In this document: in pieces, positions 44,194 through 53,114 of the stretch
Layout of the letters: each line of letters begins with the position of its first letter
Numbering within the stretch: the first letter of the stretch is position 1
Origin: Bacteroidales bacterium UBA6248
GTDB taxonomy: Bacteria > Bacteroidota > Bacteroidia > Bacteroidales > Lentimicrobiaceae
Direction: 5' to 3'
NCBI GenBank assembly: GCA_002441345.1
Contig: DJVU01000006.1
Span: 159,019 to 223,018 of the forward strand
Length of the DNA: 64,000 nucleotides
Made by a program: the position numbers and the translations under genes
The notes under the pieces: generated by a model
Told to the model about the DNA's origin: nothing
Seen by the model: the letters and a program-made list of their open reading frames with translations, nothing else
The model's database searches: none

Positions 44194-45075
44194 GTGAACG
44201 AAACATTGTTACTTGCCGTCATTTCCCTTAGTGCTATCGGAGTCATTTCTGCAGTGATTCTGTACCTGGTAGCACAAAAATTCAAAGTTATTGAAGATCC
44301 GAAGATTGACATTGTAGCTGAGCTGTTGCCGGGCGCCAATTGCGGCGGATGCGGACTGGCCGGATGCCGTGCCTTTGCAGAAGAGATTGTTAAGACCAGT
44401 GACTTATCGAAGCTTAATTGTCCGGTGGGCGGCAGTTCAACTATGAACGAAATTGCTGCGGTTTTGGGACTTGAAGCTGAGGAAAAGGATCCGATGATTG
44501 CCGTAGTTCGCTGTAATGGCAGCCGGTTAAATGCTCCGCAAAAGGTGATTTTCGACGGAGCATCTTCCTGTGCTTTTGCCCATGCATTGTCGGCCGGAGA
44601 AAGCGGATGCCCTAACGGATGTCTTGGTCTTGGCGATTGCGTGGTCTCCTGTCAGTTTGATGCTATTTATATCAGTCCCGAAACCGGGCTTCCGGTAGTG
44701 AGCGACGAGAAATGTGTAGCCTGCGGTGCCTGCGTTAAGGCCTGTCCGCGTACTATCATTGAGATGCGCAAGAAAGGCAAAAAAGACCGCAGGATCTTCG
44801 TTTCGTGTATCAACACCGAGAAGGGCGGACCGGCGCGCAAGAATTGCTCGGTTGCCTGCATCGGCTGCGGTAAATGTGTTAAAGAATGCGCATACGATGC
44901 CATTACCATGGTTAACAATCTGGCTTACATAGATTACGAAAAATGCAAGCTGTGCCGCAAGTGTGCTCCTGTATGCCCCACCGGAGCCATTCACGAATTA
45001 AATTTCCCTCCCCGCAAGGAAAAGCCTGGCGAACCGGAACAGGGGAAAGTGTCAGAACCGGTAGCAGCCGGTTAA
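44194..45075 (+). CDS. rnfB: Rnf complex subunit RnfB (ferredoxin-type)
   Basis: Electron-entry subunit of the Rnf ferredoxin:NAD+ oxidoreductase, which couples electron flow to Na+ or H+ pumping. The 293-residue protein starts at GTG. It has one N-terminal membrane helix, then the [4Fe-4S] domain with Cys50, Cys53, Cys58 and Cys76 (NCGGCGLAGC). Ferredoxin sites follow, including CVACGACVKACP, CIGCGKCVKEC and CKLCRKCAPVCP. First gene of the order B-C-D-G-E-A. Confidence 0.97.
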   Translation: MNETLLLAVISLSAIGVISAVILYLVAQKFKVIEDPKIDIVAELLPGANCGGCGLAGCRAFAEEIVKTSDLSKLNCPVGGSSTMNEIAAVLGLEAEEKDPMIAVVRCNGSRLNAPQKVIFDGASSCAFAHALSAGESGCPNGCLGLGDCVVSCQFDAIYISPETGLPVVSDEKCVACGACVKACPRTIIEMRKKGKKDRRIFVSCINTEKGGPARKNCSVACIGCGKCVKECAYDAITMVNNLAYIDYEKCKLCRKCAPVCPTGAIHELNFPPRKEKPGEPEQGKVSEPVAAG

Positions 45076-45123
45076 ATTCATCAATAGTCCTGTAATATTA
45101 ATCAATACGCGGAGGATAGCAAT

Positions 45124-46455
45124 TTGAAAACGTTTAAGCTTGGCGGAGTTCACCCGGAGGAAAACAAGATTTCTGCCGGTAAAGCCATAGAAGTTCTCCC
45201 ATTGCCTGAAAAGGTTTACATACCGGTATCCCAAAGTCTTGGCGCACCGTCCACGGTGGTTGTTGAGAAAGGCGCTGCCATCAGGGTTGGTCAGCTTATA
45301 GCAAAAGGAGAGTCGTTTATTTCTTCGAATGTACATTCTTCGGTGTCGGGGAAGGTTACAAAAATCGACGACGTTATAGATGCTTCCGGGTACAAGCGCA
45401 AAGCCGTTTTTATTGATGTGGAAGGCGATGAGTGGGAAGAAGGCATCGACCGCACAAGGGATATTATCCGTGAGGTTACGATGGATCGTGATGAGATCAT
45501 TAAGCGCATCAATGAGAAAGGTGTGGTTGGCCTCGGCGGCGCTACTTTCCCTTCACACGTGAAGCTGATGGTGCCCGACGGACGTAAGGCAGAGTATCTG
45601 CTCATCAACGGTGTGGAATGTGAGCCGTACCTTACATCCGACCACCGCCTTATGCTTGAACGCGGGGAAGAGATGCTCATCGGCGTCAGAATCCTGATGA
45701 AAGCCCTGGGTGTGGATAAAGCCTTTATCGGGATAGAAAACAACAAGCCCGATGCCATTCGCTACCTGAGCGGCTTAAGCGCGGGATTTAAAGGTATTGA
45801 AATTATTCCTCTGAAGGTGAAATATCCGCAGGGTGGTGAAAAACAGCTGATAAAAGCAGTGGTAAACCGCGAGGTTCCCTCCGGAAAGCTTCCCATAGAA
45901 GTAGGCTGTGTAGTCAATAACGTTGGTACTGCGCTGGCCGTTTATGAAGCTGTTCAGAAAAACAAGCCATTGGTCGACCGTATTGTTACGGTTACCGGCA
46001 AAACGGTAGCCAAACCCTGCAACCTGCTCGTTCGCATCGGTACTCCGGTCGGCCTTCTGATTGAACATGCCGGGGGACTGCCCGAAAATGCGGGAAAGGT
46101 AATCAGCGGCGGACCCATGATGGGCAAAGCACTGACCTCTCTGGATGCCCCGGTTGTAAAAGGGACATCCGGAATACTGATAATGGATGGAGTGGAAGCA
46201 AAGCGTACTGCACAGCAAAACTGCATCCGCTGCGGCCGCTGTATCACCGTTTGTCCTATGGGACTGGAACCCTACCTGCTGGCTCAGCTATCGGAGCATC
46301 AGCTTTATGAACGTGCGGAAAAGGAAAAGATCATGGATTGTATCGAATGCGGTTCATGCCACTTTACCTGCCCCGCCGGACGCCCCCTGCTTGACTATCT
46401 CAGGCTGGGCAAGAACAAGACCGGAATTATTATCAGAAATCGGGTAAAGAGATAA
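45124..46455 (+). CDS. rnfC: Rnf complex subunit RnfC
   Basis: NADH-side peripheral subunit, homologous to complex I NuoF plus a ferredoxin-like end. The 443-residue protein begins GGVHPEENK, then the Rossmann-like part with GVVGLGGATFPSHVKL (NAD/FMN region). It ends with two [4Fe-4S] motifs, CIRCGRCITVCP and CIECGSCHFTCP. The start is TTG 45124, supported by a GGAGGA SD 8 nt upstream and by the family N-terminus (LKTFKLGG). rnfD starts one base after its stop. Confidence 0.97.
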   Translation: MKTFKLGGVHPEENKISAGKAIEVLPLPEKVYIPVSQSLGAPSTVVVEKGAAIRVGQLIAKGESFISSNVHSSVSGKVTKIDDVIDASGYKRKAVFIDVEGDEWEEGIDRTRDIIREVTMDRDEIIKRINEKGVVGLGGATFPSHVKLMVPDGRKAEYLLINGVECEPYLTSDHRLMLERGEEMLIGVRILMKALGVDKAFIGIENNKPDAIRYLSGLSAGFKGIEIIPLKVKYPQGGEKQLIKAVVNREVPSGKLPIEVGCVVNNVGTALAVYEAVQKNKPLVDRIVTVTGKTVAKPCNLLVRIGTPVGLLIEHAGGLPENAGKVISGGPMMGKALTSLDAPVVKGTSGILIMDGVEAKRTAQQNCIRCGRCITVCPMGLEPYLLAQLSEHQLYERAEKEKIMDCIECGSCHFTCPAGRPLLDYLRLGKNKTGIIIRNRVKR

Positions 46456-46456
46456 T

Positions 46457-47464
46457 ATGAGCTTACTGACAGTATCGGGATCACCCCATGTGCACACCCA
46501 GCAAAGTGTGAAATCCATCATGTATGGCGTGGTTATCGCAATGATTCCTGCCATTTTTGTATCCGTCTATTTCTTTGGACTGCATGCCGCCAGGGTTATG
46601 TTAATCTCTGTGCTGGCCTGTCTGTTTTTTGAATGGGTAATACAAAAATATCTTATTAAAGGTCCGGTCACCATCAACGACGGCAGCGCCCTTGTTACGG
46701 GTATTCTTCTGGCTTTTAACGTGCCATCGAACCTGCCGGCATGGATTATAGTAACCGGCGCCCTGGTTTCCATCGGTATAGGGAAAATGTCGTTTGGCGG
46801 TCTGGGTAAAAATCCCTTTAACCCCGCACTGGTGGGAAGGGTTTTTCTGCTGATCTCTTTTCCGGTTCAGATGACTTCCTGGCCGCTGCCCAAACCCCTG
46901 TTCGGTCCCGGAGTTACCGATGCCATTACCGGACCCACTACCCTCGGAATCTTTAAAGAGGGCCTTGATGCCGGTAAAACCGTTCAGGAGATTATGGCCT
47001 CACCTTCATTCCCCGGGTACATTAACGACCTTATGGGCGCTCAAAGCGGGTCCATGGGTGAAATATCGGCAATAGCCCTGCTGCTGGGAGCTGTTTATAT
47101 GTTTTCACGGAAAATTATCACCTGGCATATCCCCGTTTCCTATATCGGCACTGCCGTGGTATTCTCCGGAATCCTCTGGCTGATTGATCCGGCACACTAT
47201 ATCGACCCGGTAATGCACTTGCTGGCAGGAGGTATGATTCTCGGAGTCTTTTTTATGGCTACCGATATGGTGTCGTCACCCGTTTCAACAAAAGGTCAGC
47301 TGGTTTTCGGGGCAGGAGCGGGATTGCTTACCATACTGATCAGGGTGTGGGGCGCCTATCCCGAAGGCGTCTCGTTCGCCATTCTGATTATGAATGCCTT
47401 TACTCCGCTGATCAACAGCGCTTTTAAACCCAAACGTTTCGGGGAGGTAGTGAAAAATGGCTAA
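46457..47464 (+). CDS. rnfD: Rnf complex membrane subunit RnfD
   Basis: Polytopic subunit of 335 residues carrying covalently bound FMN. The flavinylation site can be read as DAITGPTTLG with Thr161 as the likely acceptor (TGPT in place of the usual SGAT). Other family tracts are NDGSALVTGILLAFNVP, NPFNPALVGRVFL and FMATDMVSSPVSTKGQ. It overlaps rnfG by 8 bp. Membrane helices cover most of the length and with RnfG, E and A it forms the ion-translocating core. Confidence 0.97.
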   Translation: MSLLTVSGSPHVHTQQSVKSIMYGVVIAMIPAIFVSVYFFGLHAARVMLISVLACLFFEWVIQKYLIKGPVTINDGSALVTGILLAFNVPSNLPAWIIVTGALVSIGIGKMSFGGLGKNPFNPALVGRVFLLISFPVQMTSWPLPKPLFGPGVTDAITGPTTLGIFKEGLDAGKTVQEIMASPSFPGYINDLMGAQSGSMGEISAIALLLGAVYMFSRKIITWHIPVSYIGTAVVFSGILWLIDPAHYIDPVMHLLAGGMILGVFFMATDMVSSPVSTKGQLVFGAGAGLLTILIRVWGAYPEGVSFAILIMNAFTPLINSAFKPKRFGEVVKNG

Positions 47465-48038
47465 AAAAATCGAATCCAGCTTCAGAAATATGGTGCTCGC
47501 ATTACTGAGCATCTCCATGGTAGCTTCCTTTGCCCTGGGGGCCGTATATAACCTGACCAAAGACCCCATCGCGAAAGCGCAGCAGGCAAAAAAAGAAGAA
47601 GCCATCAAACAGGTAGTCCCTGCTTTTGACCGTATCGAAAACGTAAGCGTTTCTCCGGCCGAAGGCGGCGATCCTCTGCAGGTAAATAAAGCCTATAATG
47701 GGGACTCACTTGTTGGTTATGCCATTGAAACATACAGCGATAAGGGCTTTAGTGGCCGGATATTGCTAATGGTCGGATTTCTGCCCGATGGCACCATCTT
47801 CAATACGGCAGTGTTAAAACATTCCGAGACGCCCGGACTCGGCGATAAAATGGATGCTGCCAAATCCGCATTTCCCGAACAGTTCCGGAATCAGGATCCG
47901 GCTTCTTTTACGCTGAAGGTAAAAAAAGACGGAGGTCAGGTGGATGCCATTACTGCTGCCACCATCAGCTCCCGCGCATTCTGCGACGGCGTACAGCGTG
48001 CCTATAACATTATGAATCAGGAGGGAGGATTGAAATGA
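47457..48038 (+). CDS. rnfG: Rnf complex FMN-binding subunit RnfG
   Basis: A 193-residue subunit with one N-terminal membrane helix (about 12-32) and a periplasmic FMN-binding domain. The flavin link is in DAITAATISSRAF with Thr169 the likely acceptor, and the preceding family tract ETPGLGDKM is present. It overlaps rnfD by 8 bp and rnfE by 4 bp (ATGA), so translation is coupled through the middle of the operon. Confidence 0.97.
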   Translation: MAKKIESSFRNMVLALLSISMVASFALGAVYNLTKDPIAKAQQAKKEEAIKQVVPAFDRIENVSVSPAEGGDPLQVNKAYNGDSLVGYAIETYSDKGFSGRILLMVGFLPDGTIFNTAVLKHSETPGLGDKMDAAKSAFPEQFRNQDPASFTLKVKKDGGQVDAITAATISSRAFCDGVQRAYNIMNQEGGLK

Positions 48039-48616
48039 ACCAGAAAGAAAATTTCACAAAAGGATTTATAAAAAACAACCCCGTTCTGGTGCTTCTGCTG
48101 GGCATGTGTCCCACCCTCGGAGTGACCACTTCGGCCATCAACGGACTGGGAATGGGACTGGCTACCACCTTTGTGCTGGTGATGGCCAATATCGTAATCT
48201 CACTCTTAAAAAGTGTGATTCCCGATAAGGTCAGAATCCCGGCTTTCATCGTTGTAATCGCCTCCTTCGTTACCATCGTCGACCTTGTGATGGCCGGTTT
48301 TGCTCCCGCACTGCACGAACAGCTCGGACTCTTTATCCCGCTGATCGTGGTTAACTGTATCGTACTGGGACGGGCAGAAGCCTTCGCATCCAAAAACGAC
48401 GTACTGTCATCGCTCATCGACGGACTGGGTATGGGCCTTGGTTTTGCCTTTGCCCTGACATTGCTTGGCGGAATCCGGGAGATACTCGGAAGCGGCGCAA
48501 TCTTCGGATTTAAATTCATATCCGGCGATGCCATCCTGGTGTTCGTTTTAGCTCCCGGAGCATTTATCGCCCTGGGATATCTTATTGCCGTGGTTAACAG
48601 GTTACGCAAAGTTTAA
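48035..48616 (+). CDS. rnfE: Rnf complex membrane subunit RnfE
   Basis: A 193-residue membrane subunit with six helices, paralogous to RnfA with the opposite topology. Tracts are NPVLVLLLGMCPTLGVT and FIPLIVVNCIVLGRAEAFA, each holding one of the Cys residues that bind the intramembrane [2Fe-2S] cluster between RnfA and RnfE. The start overlaps the rnfG stop by 4 bp. Confidence 0.97.
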   Translation: MNQKENFTKGFIKNNPVLVLLLGMCPTLGVTTSAINGLGMGLATTFVLVMANIVISLLKSVIPDKVRIPAFIVVIASFVTIVDLVMAGFAPALHEQLGLFIPLIVVNCIVLGRAEAFASKNDVLSSLIDGLGMGLGFAFALTLLGGIREILGSGAIFGFKFISGDAILVFVLAPGAFIALGYLIAVVNRLRKV

Positions 48617-48645
48617 TTCGCCAGAAACGTTAAAAGACGAGTATT

Positions 48646-49218
48646 ATGGAATATATCATCATCGTTATCGCAGCGATTTTTGTAAATAACATTGTTTTCG
48701 CCCAGTTCCTCGGCATTTGCCCCTTTCTTGGCGTTTCCAATAAACTCTCCACTTCCGTGGGAATGGGTGGCGCTGTAGTCTTTGTTATGACCCTGGCTAC
48801 CATAGTAACCTACCTGATTTTCCAGTATGTACTGGTGCCCTTCGGACTCCAGTTTCTGCAAACCATAAGCTATATCCTGGTTATTGCTGCCCTGGTGCAA
48901 ATGGTCGAAATCATCCTGAAGAAAATCAGCCCCCCGCTCTATCAGGCACTCGGAATCTTTCTACCCCTTATCACAACCAACTGCGCCGTTCTCGGAGTCG
49001 CCATTCTTGTGATCCAGAAAGATCTGAACCTGCTCCAAAGCGTTGTATTTGCCTTTGCTAACGCGGTAGGTTTTACACTTGCACTCGTTATTTTTGCTGG
49101 TATCCGTGAACACCTTGAGCTTATGGGAGTTCCCAAAGGGATGAAAGGCATTCCCATCGCCCTCGTGGTCGCCGGACTGCTCTCTCTTGCTTTCATGGGC
49201 TTTGCCGGACTCGTATAG
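48646..49218 (+). CDS. rnfA: Rnf complex membrane subunit RnfA
   Basis: A 190-residue partner of RnfE with six helices. Tracts NNIVFAQFLGICPFLGVSNK and LPLITTNCAVLGVAILV hold the cluster Cys residues and the conserved NC-x-VLG motif. Last gene of rnfBCDGEA, followed by a strong terminator at 49254-49279. The operon is complete, so the complex is probably functional. Confidence 0.97.
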   Translation: MEYIIIVIAAIFVNNIVFAQFLGICPFLGVSNKLSTSVGMGGAVVFVMTLATIVTYLIFQYVLVPFGLQFLQTISYILVIAALVQMVEIILKKISPPLYQALGIFLPLITTNCAVLGVAILVIQKDLNLLQSVVFAFANAVGFTLALVIFAGIREHLELMGVPKGMKGIPIALVVAGLLSLAFMGFAGLV

Positions 49219-49253
49219 ATTTTTTTAGTACGTATCCACACACACACACTACT

Positions 49254-49279
49254 GCCCGGGTAACTCCGGGCTTTTTTTT
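49254..49279 (+). terminator. Intrinsic terminator of the rnf operon
   Basis: Stem GCCCGG (49254-49259) with CCGGGC (49266-49271), 6-nt loop, then eight T. Confidence 0.88.
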
Positions 49280-49374
49280 GTGCTCTGCTCTTATGCAAAA
49301 GTAGTCTGTACGGGTATTCTTCTTTTATCGATTCTTATTTAGTGTATATTTTACACCAATCTTTATTTTCTGTG

Positions 49375-49382
49375 TAAGTTTG
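49375..49382 (+). promoter_or_regulatory. Candidate -7 promoter element for the GH5 gene
   Basis: TAAGTTTG, exact TAnnTTTG, 44 bp before the ATG at 49427. No clear -33 TTG. Confidence 0.4.
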
Positions 49383-49426
49383 TGTCGTTCAGAGGATGTT
49401 ATCTGTCCGGTAAAGCTGAAAAATTT

Positions 49427-52147
49427 ATGAAACTACGTATACTGCCGGTGTTAGCGGCTCTCCTTTTATCTGTTCCGTGTCAGTCTCAGGGTTTTCTCCA
49501 TGCTTCGGGAAAACGTATTCTGAATGGTGACGGGCAGGAAGTGATTCTTCGCGGCATAGGAACGGGCAACTGGATGCTGCAGGAAGGATATATGATGAAG
49601 TCGGCCGATGTTGCCGGAACACACACCGCATTCCGCAACAAGCTGACGGAAACGATAGGTCCGGAGCTCACTGCCGGTTTCTACGAGGCCTGGCTCAATA
49701 ATCATTTTACCCGTGCCGATGCCGACAGTATGAAATCATGGGGATTCAACAGCGTACGGGTTGCCATGCATTACAAGTGGTTTACTCTTCCAATTGAAGA
49801 TGAGCCGGTAGTTGGTCAGGATACCTGGTTTGAGGAGGGGTTTATCCGGATCGACAGTCTGCTGTCCTGGTGCAGCGCGAATGAAATGTATCTTATTCTC
49901 GACCTTCACGGTGCCCCGGGCGGGCAGGGGAAGGATGCCAATATTTCCGACTACGATCCGTCGAAACTTTCGCTTTGGGAGAGTTCGGAAAACCGCCGTA
50001 AAACCGTAGCACTGTGGGCGCGCCTGGCAGAACGCTATGCCAGTGAACCATGGATTGGTGGCTACGACCTCATCAACGAACCCAACTGGGACTTGCCCGG
50101 AAACACACTGCTTCGTCAGTTATACGGCGAAATAACAGGCGCCGTAAGGGCCGTTGATACTAACCATATGATCATAGTTGAAGGCAACTGGTTTGCCAAC
50201 GACTACTCCGGACTCACCCCGCCCTGGGACGACAATATGGTGTACAGCTTTCATAAGTACTGGACTTTTAATACACAACAGGAAATAAACTGGATTATTA
50301 ACCTGCGGAATACCTGGAATGTACCGGTATGGCTGGGCGAATCCGGAGAAAATTCCAACTCCTGGTTTACTGGTTTAATAGCCTTGTGCGAACAGAATGG
50401 TATCGGATGGTCGTGGTGGCCGGTGAAAAAGGCCGGAATCAATAATGTTCTGCAAGTGCCTGAAAGTGTGGAATACAACAATCTGATCAATTACTGGAAA
50501 ACGGGCAATCCGGTTATGACTCCCGACCGGGCCTTTGCTGCGGTGATGGAATGGGCCGAAAACCACCGGATAGAAAACTGTACCGTAAAGCGGGATGTTA
50601 TTGACGCCCTGATACGTCAGCCGTTTACCAGTGAAACACTTCCGTTCAGAATCTATCGTCCGGGCGAGCCAATTCATGCCGTTAATTACGACCTCGGACG
50701 AAGCGGTCAGGCATACCTGGACCAGGATTCGGCTAATTATCACCTGAGCACAGGTAATCACGTCAACTGGAACCTGGGATGGGTATACCGTAACGACGGC
50801 GTTGACATAGGAGTATGCAACGACTCCTGGACAGGCAGCCCCGGATACCACGTTGGCTGGACCACAGATGGCGAATGGCTGCAATATACACTGTCGACGG
50901 ATTCTGCAGCCGCCTTTACGCTGAAACTCCGGGTGGCTTCCAATAGTAATTCGCCTGCTGTAATCCGTATGCTGACCGACGGGGAAGATATTATTGCTCC
51001 CCTGACTATTGCATCCACCGGCGGAGGTCAGGCATGGCAGACGAAAACGGTACAAAACGTTATTATCCCTGCCGGAGAACATAAATTGCGGCTGCATTTT
51101 ACCAAAGGAGGAGCTAATATTAACCTGTTCTGGTTTGAAGATCCAAAGCCGGATTCCTCTGTGCCTTTCCGGATGCTGCATGGAGGGACCTCCGGCGACG
51201 GGACGTCCGTTATACTGCATCTGAATAAGCCTGTCACTGAGATGAATGCAGGGGCCGGCGATTTTCAGGTGACGGCCAACGGGGTGGCTTTATCCGTTAC
51301 AACGGTTGAAAATCCGGGCGAGTTCCCCAAAAAGCTGATCCTAAACCTCGAAACACCGGCTGCTTACGGACAACAAATCAGGGTAAGTTATACCGGAAGC
51401 GGAATTTTTAGCAACGGACAGCAACTGGAGCAGTTTGCCAATGTTCCTGCAGATAATAATCTTCCTGTTTATTATACCATTCCTGCAAGGATAGAAGCCG
51501 AAGATTATCATATCAATTATGGTTTTCAGCCCGAGAGTTGCAGCGATACCGGCGGCGGCATCAACATGGGATATGCCAGTAACGGCGATTACCTTGATTA
51601 TCTGATCCGTGTGCCGGCAGCAGGTGAATACCTGATTAATTTCAGGATAGCTTCCCAGTATTCGAACGGTCGCATCAGCATAAGAGTCTCCAAAGGATCA
51701 TATTACCAAACCGTTGGCACTCTCGAAGTGGCAGCCACCGGAGGCTGGCAGTCGTGGAAAAACCAGGGTATTAAGGTGTTCCTGCCGGAAGGGGATCTCA
51801 CTCTCCGGTTTTTTTCTTTTGCCGGTGAGTATAACATCAACTGGTTCGGGATTTCATCGGTTTTGGGGATGGAAGAAGGCAATACCGGATCTGTATTCAG
51901 AATTTATCCAAATCCCGGCAACGGCCTTCTGAAAGTGATTGCCGGTAACCTTGCACCCAAACCGGCAAGCCTGCAGGTAACCGACCTTAACGGACGGGCA
52001 GTGTTTCAATCCGGATTTCCCTGCGGTACAGCAGATTCTGCAATTTTCGATCTGAGGCATCTGGCTCCGGGTTTATATATCATACATCTGGTTACAGGCA
52101 ACCACCGCGAAAGCCATAAAGTGCTGCTCAACAGCGACAGGTTTTGA
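49427..52147 (+). CDS. Secreted GH5 glycoside hydrolase with CBM6-type modules and T9SS sorting domain
   Basis: A 906-residue secreted beta-glycanase, probably an endo- or exo-beta-glucanase. Signal peptide to about residue 20, then a GH5 (beta/alpha)8 domain (about 22-390) with acid/base Glu218 (DLINEPNW) and nucleophile Glu305 (WLGESGE). A CBM6-like module (about 415-590, holding WTTDGEWLQYTL), an Ig-like linker (about 600-690), a second CBM6-like module (about 700-825: RIEAEDYH, SNGDYLDYLI) and the T9SS tail (FRIYPNPGNG to the end) follow. ATG 49427 is preferred to the GTG at 49382 because it starts the signal peptide. Exact polysaccharide not known. Its stop abuts the stop of the convergent lipoprotein gene. 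Confidence 0.92.
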   Translation: MKLRILPVLAALLLSVPCQSQGFLHASGKRILNGDGQEVILRGIGTGNWMLQEGYMMKSADVAGTHTAFRNKLTETIGPELTAGFYEAWLNNHFTRADADSMKSWGFNSVRVAMHYKWFTLPIEDEPVVGQDTWFEEGFIRIDSLLSWCSANEMYLILDLHGAPGGQGKDANISDYDPSKLSLWESSENRRKTVALWARLAERYASEPWIGGYDLINEPNWDLPGNTLLRQLYGEITGAVRAVDTNHMIIVEGNWFANDYSGLTPPWDDNMVYSFHKYWTFNTQQEINWIINLRNTWNVPVWLGESGENSNSWFTGLIALCEQNGIGWSWWPVKKAGINNVLQVPESVEYNNLINYWKTGNPVMTPDRAFAAVMEWAENHRIENCTVKRDVIDALIRQPFTSETLPFRIYRPGEPIHAVNYDLGRSGQAYLDQDSANYHLSTGNHVNWNLGWVYRNDGVDIGVCNDSWTGSPGYHVGWTTDGEWLQYTLSTDSAAAFTLKLRVASNSNSPAVIRMLTDGEDIIAPLTIASTGGGQAWQTKTVQNVIIPAGEHKLRLHFTKGGANINLFWFEDPKPDSSVPFRMLHGGTSGDGTSVILHLNKPVTEMNAGAGDFQVTANGVALSVTTVENPGEFPKKLILNLETPAAYGQQIRVSYTGSGIFSNGQQLEQFANVPADNNLPVYYTIPARIEAEDYHINYGFQPESCSDTGGGINMGYASNGDYLDYLIRVPAAGEYLINFRIASQYSNGRISIRVSKGSYYQTVGTLEVAATGGWQSWKNQGIKVFLPEGDLTLRFFSFAGEYNINWFGISSVLGMEEGNTGSVFRIYPNPGNGLLKVIAGNLAPKPASLQVTDLNGRAVFQSGFPCGTADSAIFDLRHLAPGLYIIHLVTGNHRESHKVLLNSDRF

Positions 52148-52897
52148 TTATTCCTGTAATGCCGATTCAAGGATGCTGATTTTGTAGTGGCTGTTCAGAA
52201 TGATTTTTAACCATCCCAGTTTAATCCCTTCACGAGTCTCTTTCCTGAGGCCCACCCAGCATATCTCGTCATCCGGAAAGGTGTGGCAGTCGTAAAAAGC
52301 ATAATATTCATCCACGATAAGAGTGTCGGGCGTCGATAAAAGCTCCCTCCATTGCCCGAAGGAGCCATAATTCAGGTTTAAGGTCGTGTCGCTCAGGAAT
52401 ACGTCTGTCCTGTTCAGCCGTTCACCCCGTTTCATTACCGTAGGTTGCAAACTTTCCCTGATCCGGTTAACCTGGTCTTCGGGATGCTCACGCCGGCAAG
52501 AATAGCGGTTGCGTATATAAATTTCAACCTTTGAGTAGTAAAAGGTGTCGATTTTATGGTAAAAGAAAGTTGTGTCCTGAAATACGATTCCGTGTATGCC
52601 CAGCGACTTGTCCAGGCTAACAATATCTGCTTCCGGGTGCTGTCCCATGCCGGGAGATCCCCAGATGTTGCTTATCAGCATCAGGTCGTCCTGCCCATCC
52701 AGGTCAATATCAATGGTGTAACCGGCCTTCTGATTATACCCGCCCGACAGTATGGTGTCGTGATGCTGTAATTTCATCCCGCCGTATTCGCCAATAACAA
52801 TTTCCTCCCTGCGTTCCGGCTCCTCTTTCATACAGGCGGCAAAAAGGACTGCGGTGGAGAGTATCAACCCGATAAATGGTACATTTTTCATAGCCAT
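52148..52897 (-). CDS. Lipoprotein with an EF-hand-like repeat, unknown function
   Basis: A 249-residue lipoprotein: signal helix with lipobox ending FAAC (start MAMKNVPFIG at 52897; ATG 52891 is equally possible). The mature part contains DIDLDGQDDLMLIS, a DxDxDG calcium-loop pattern like those of FG-GAP/VCBS proteins, and later two Cys-bearing segments (YSCRRE, FYDCHTF). No named family recognised. The frame is open to 52987 but lacks signal-peptide character there. It faces the GH5 gene with no gap between stop codons. Confidence 0.65.
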   Translation of the reverse strand: MAMKNVPFIGLILSTAVLFAACMKEEPERREEIVIGEYGGMKLQHHDTILSGGYNQKAGYTIDIDLDGQDDLMLISNIWGSPGMGQHPEADIVSLDKSLGIHGIVFQDTTFFYHKIDTFYYSKVEIYIRNRYSCRREHPEDQVNRIRESLQPTVMKRGERLNRTDVFLSDTTLNLNYGSFGQWRELLSTPDTLIVDEYYAFYDCHTFPDDEICWVGLRKETREGIKLGWLKIILNSHYKISILESALQE

Positions 52898-53043
52898 GAA
52901 AACTCTGGATGGATTGAAAGAAAGATCTAAATTACTCAATTTCAGTTCACAAAGCAATAGTTCTGCAGGTTTATAATGGCAAAACAATCAAAACATCTCC
53001 CCCGGCGGAAAGTGGCACGGCCGGAATCATTTTTAGCATGGTT

Positions 53044-53072
53044 TTGTAAGCCGGGAAGTAATGATAACTTTG
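53044..53072 (+). promoter_or_regulatory. Promoter of the PatB-like aminotransferase
   Basis: TTG at 53044-53046 (in TTTTG), 18-bp spacer, TAACTTTG at 53065-53072. The ATG is 43 bp downstream. Confidence 0.6.
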
Positions 53073-53114
53073 CACAACCTTAATTCCTGACATTATCCGC
53101 AGACAGAGCATGCC

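Noticed and set aside
49237..49249. Short CA dinucleotide run before the rnf terminator
   Set aside because: About six units only; too short to call a functional or phase-variable repeat.
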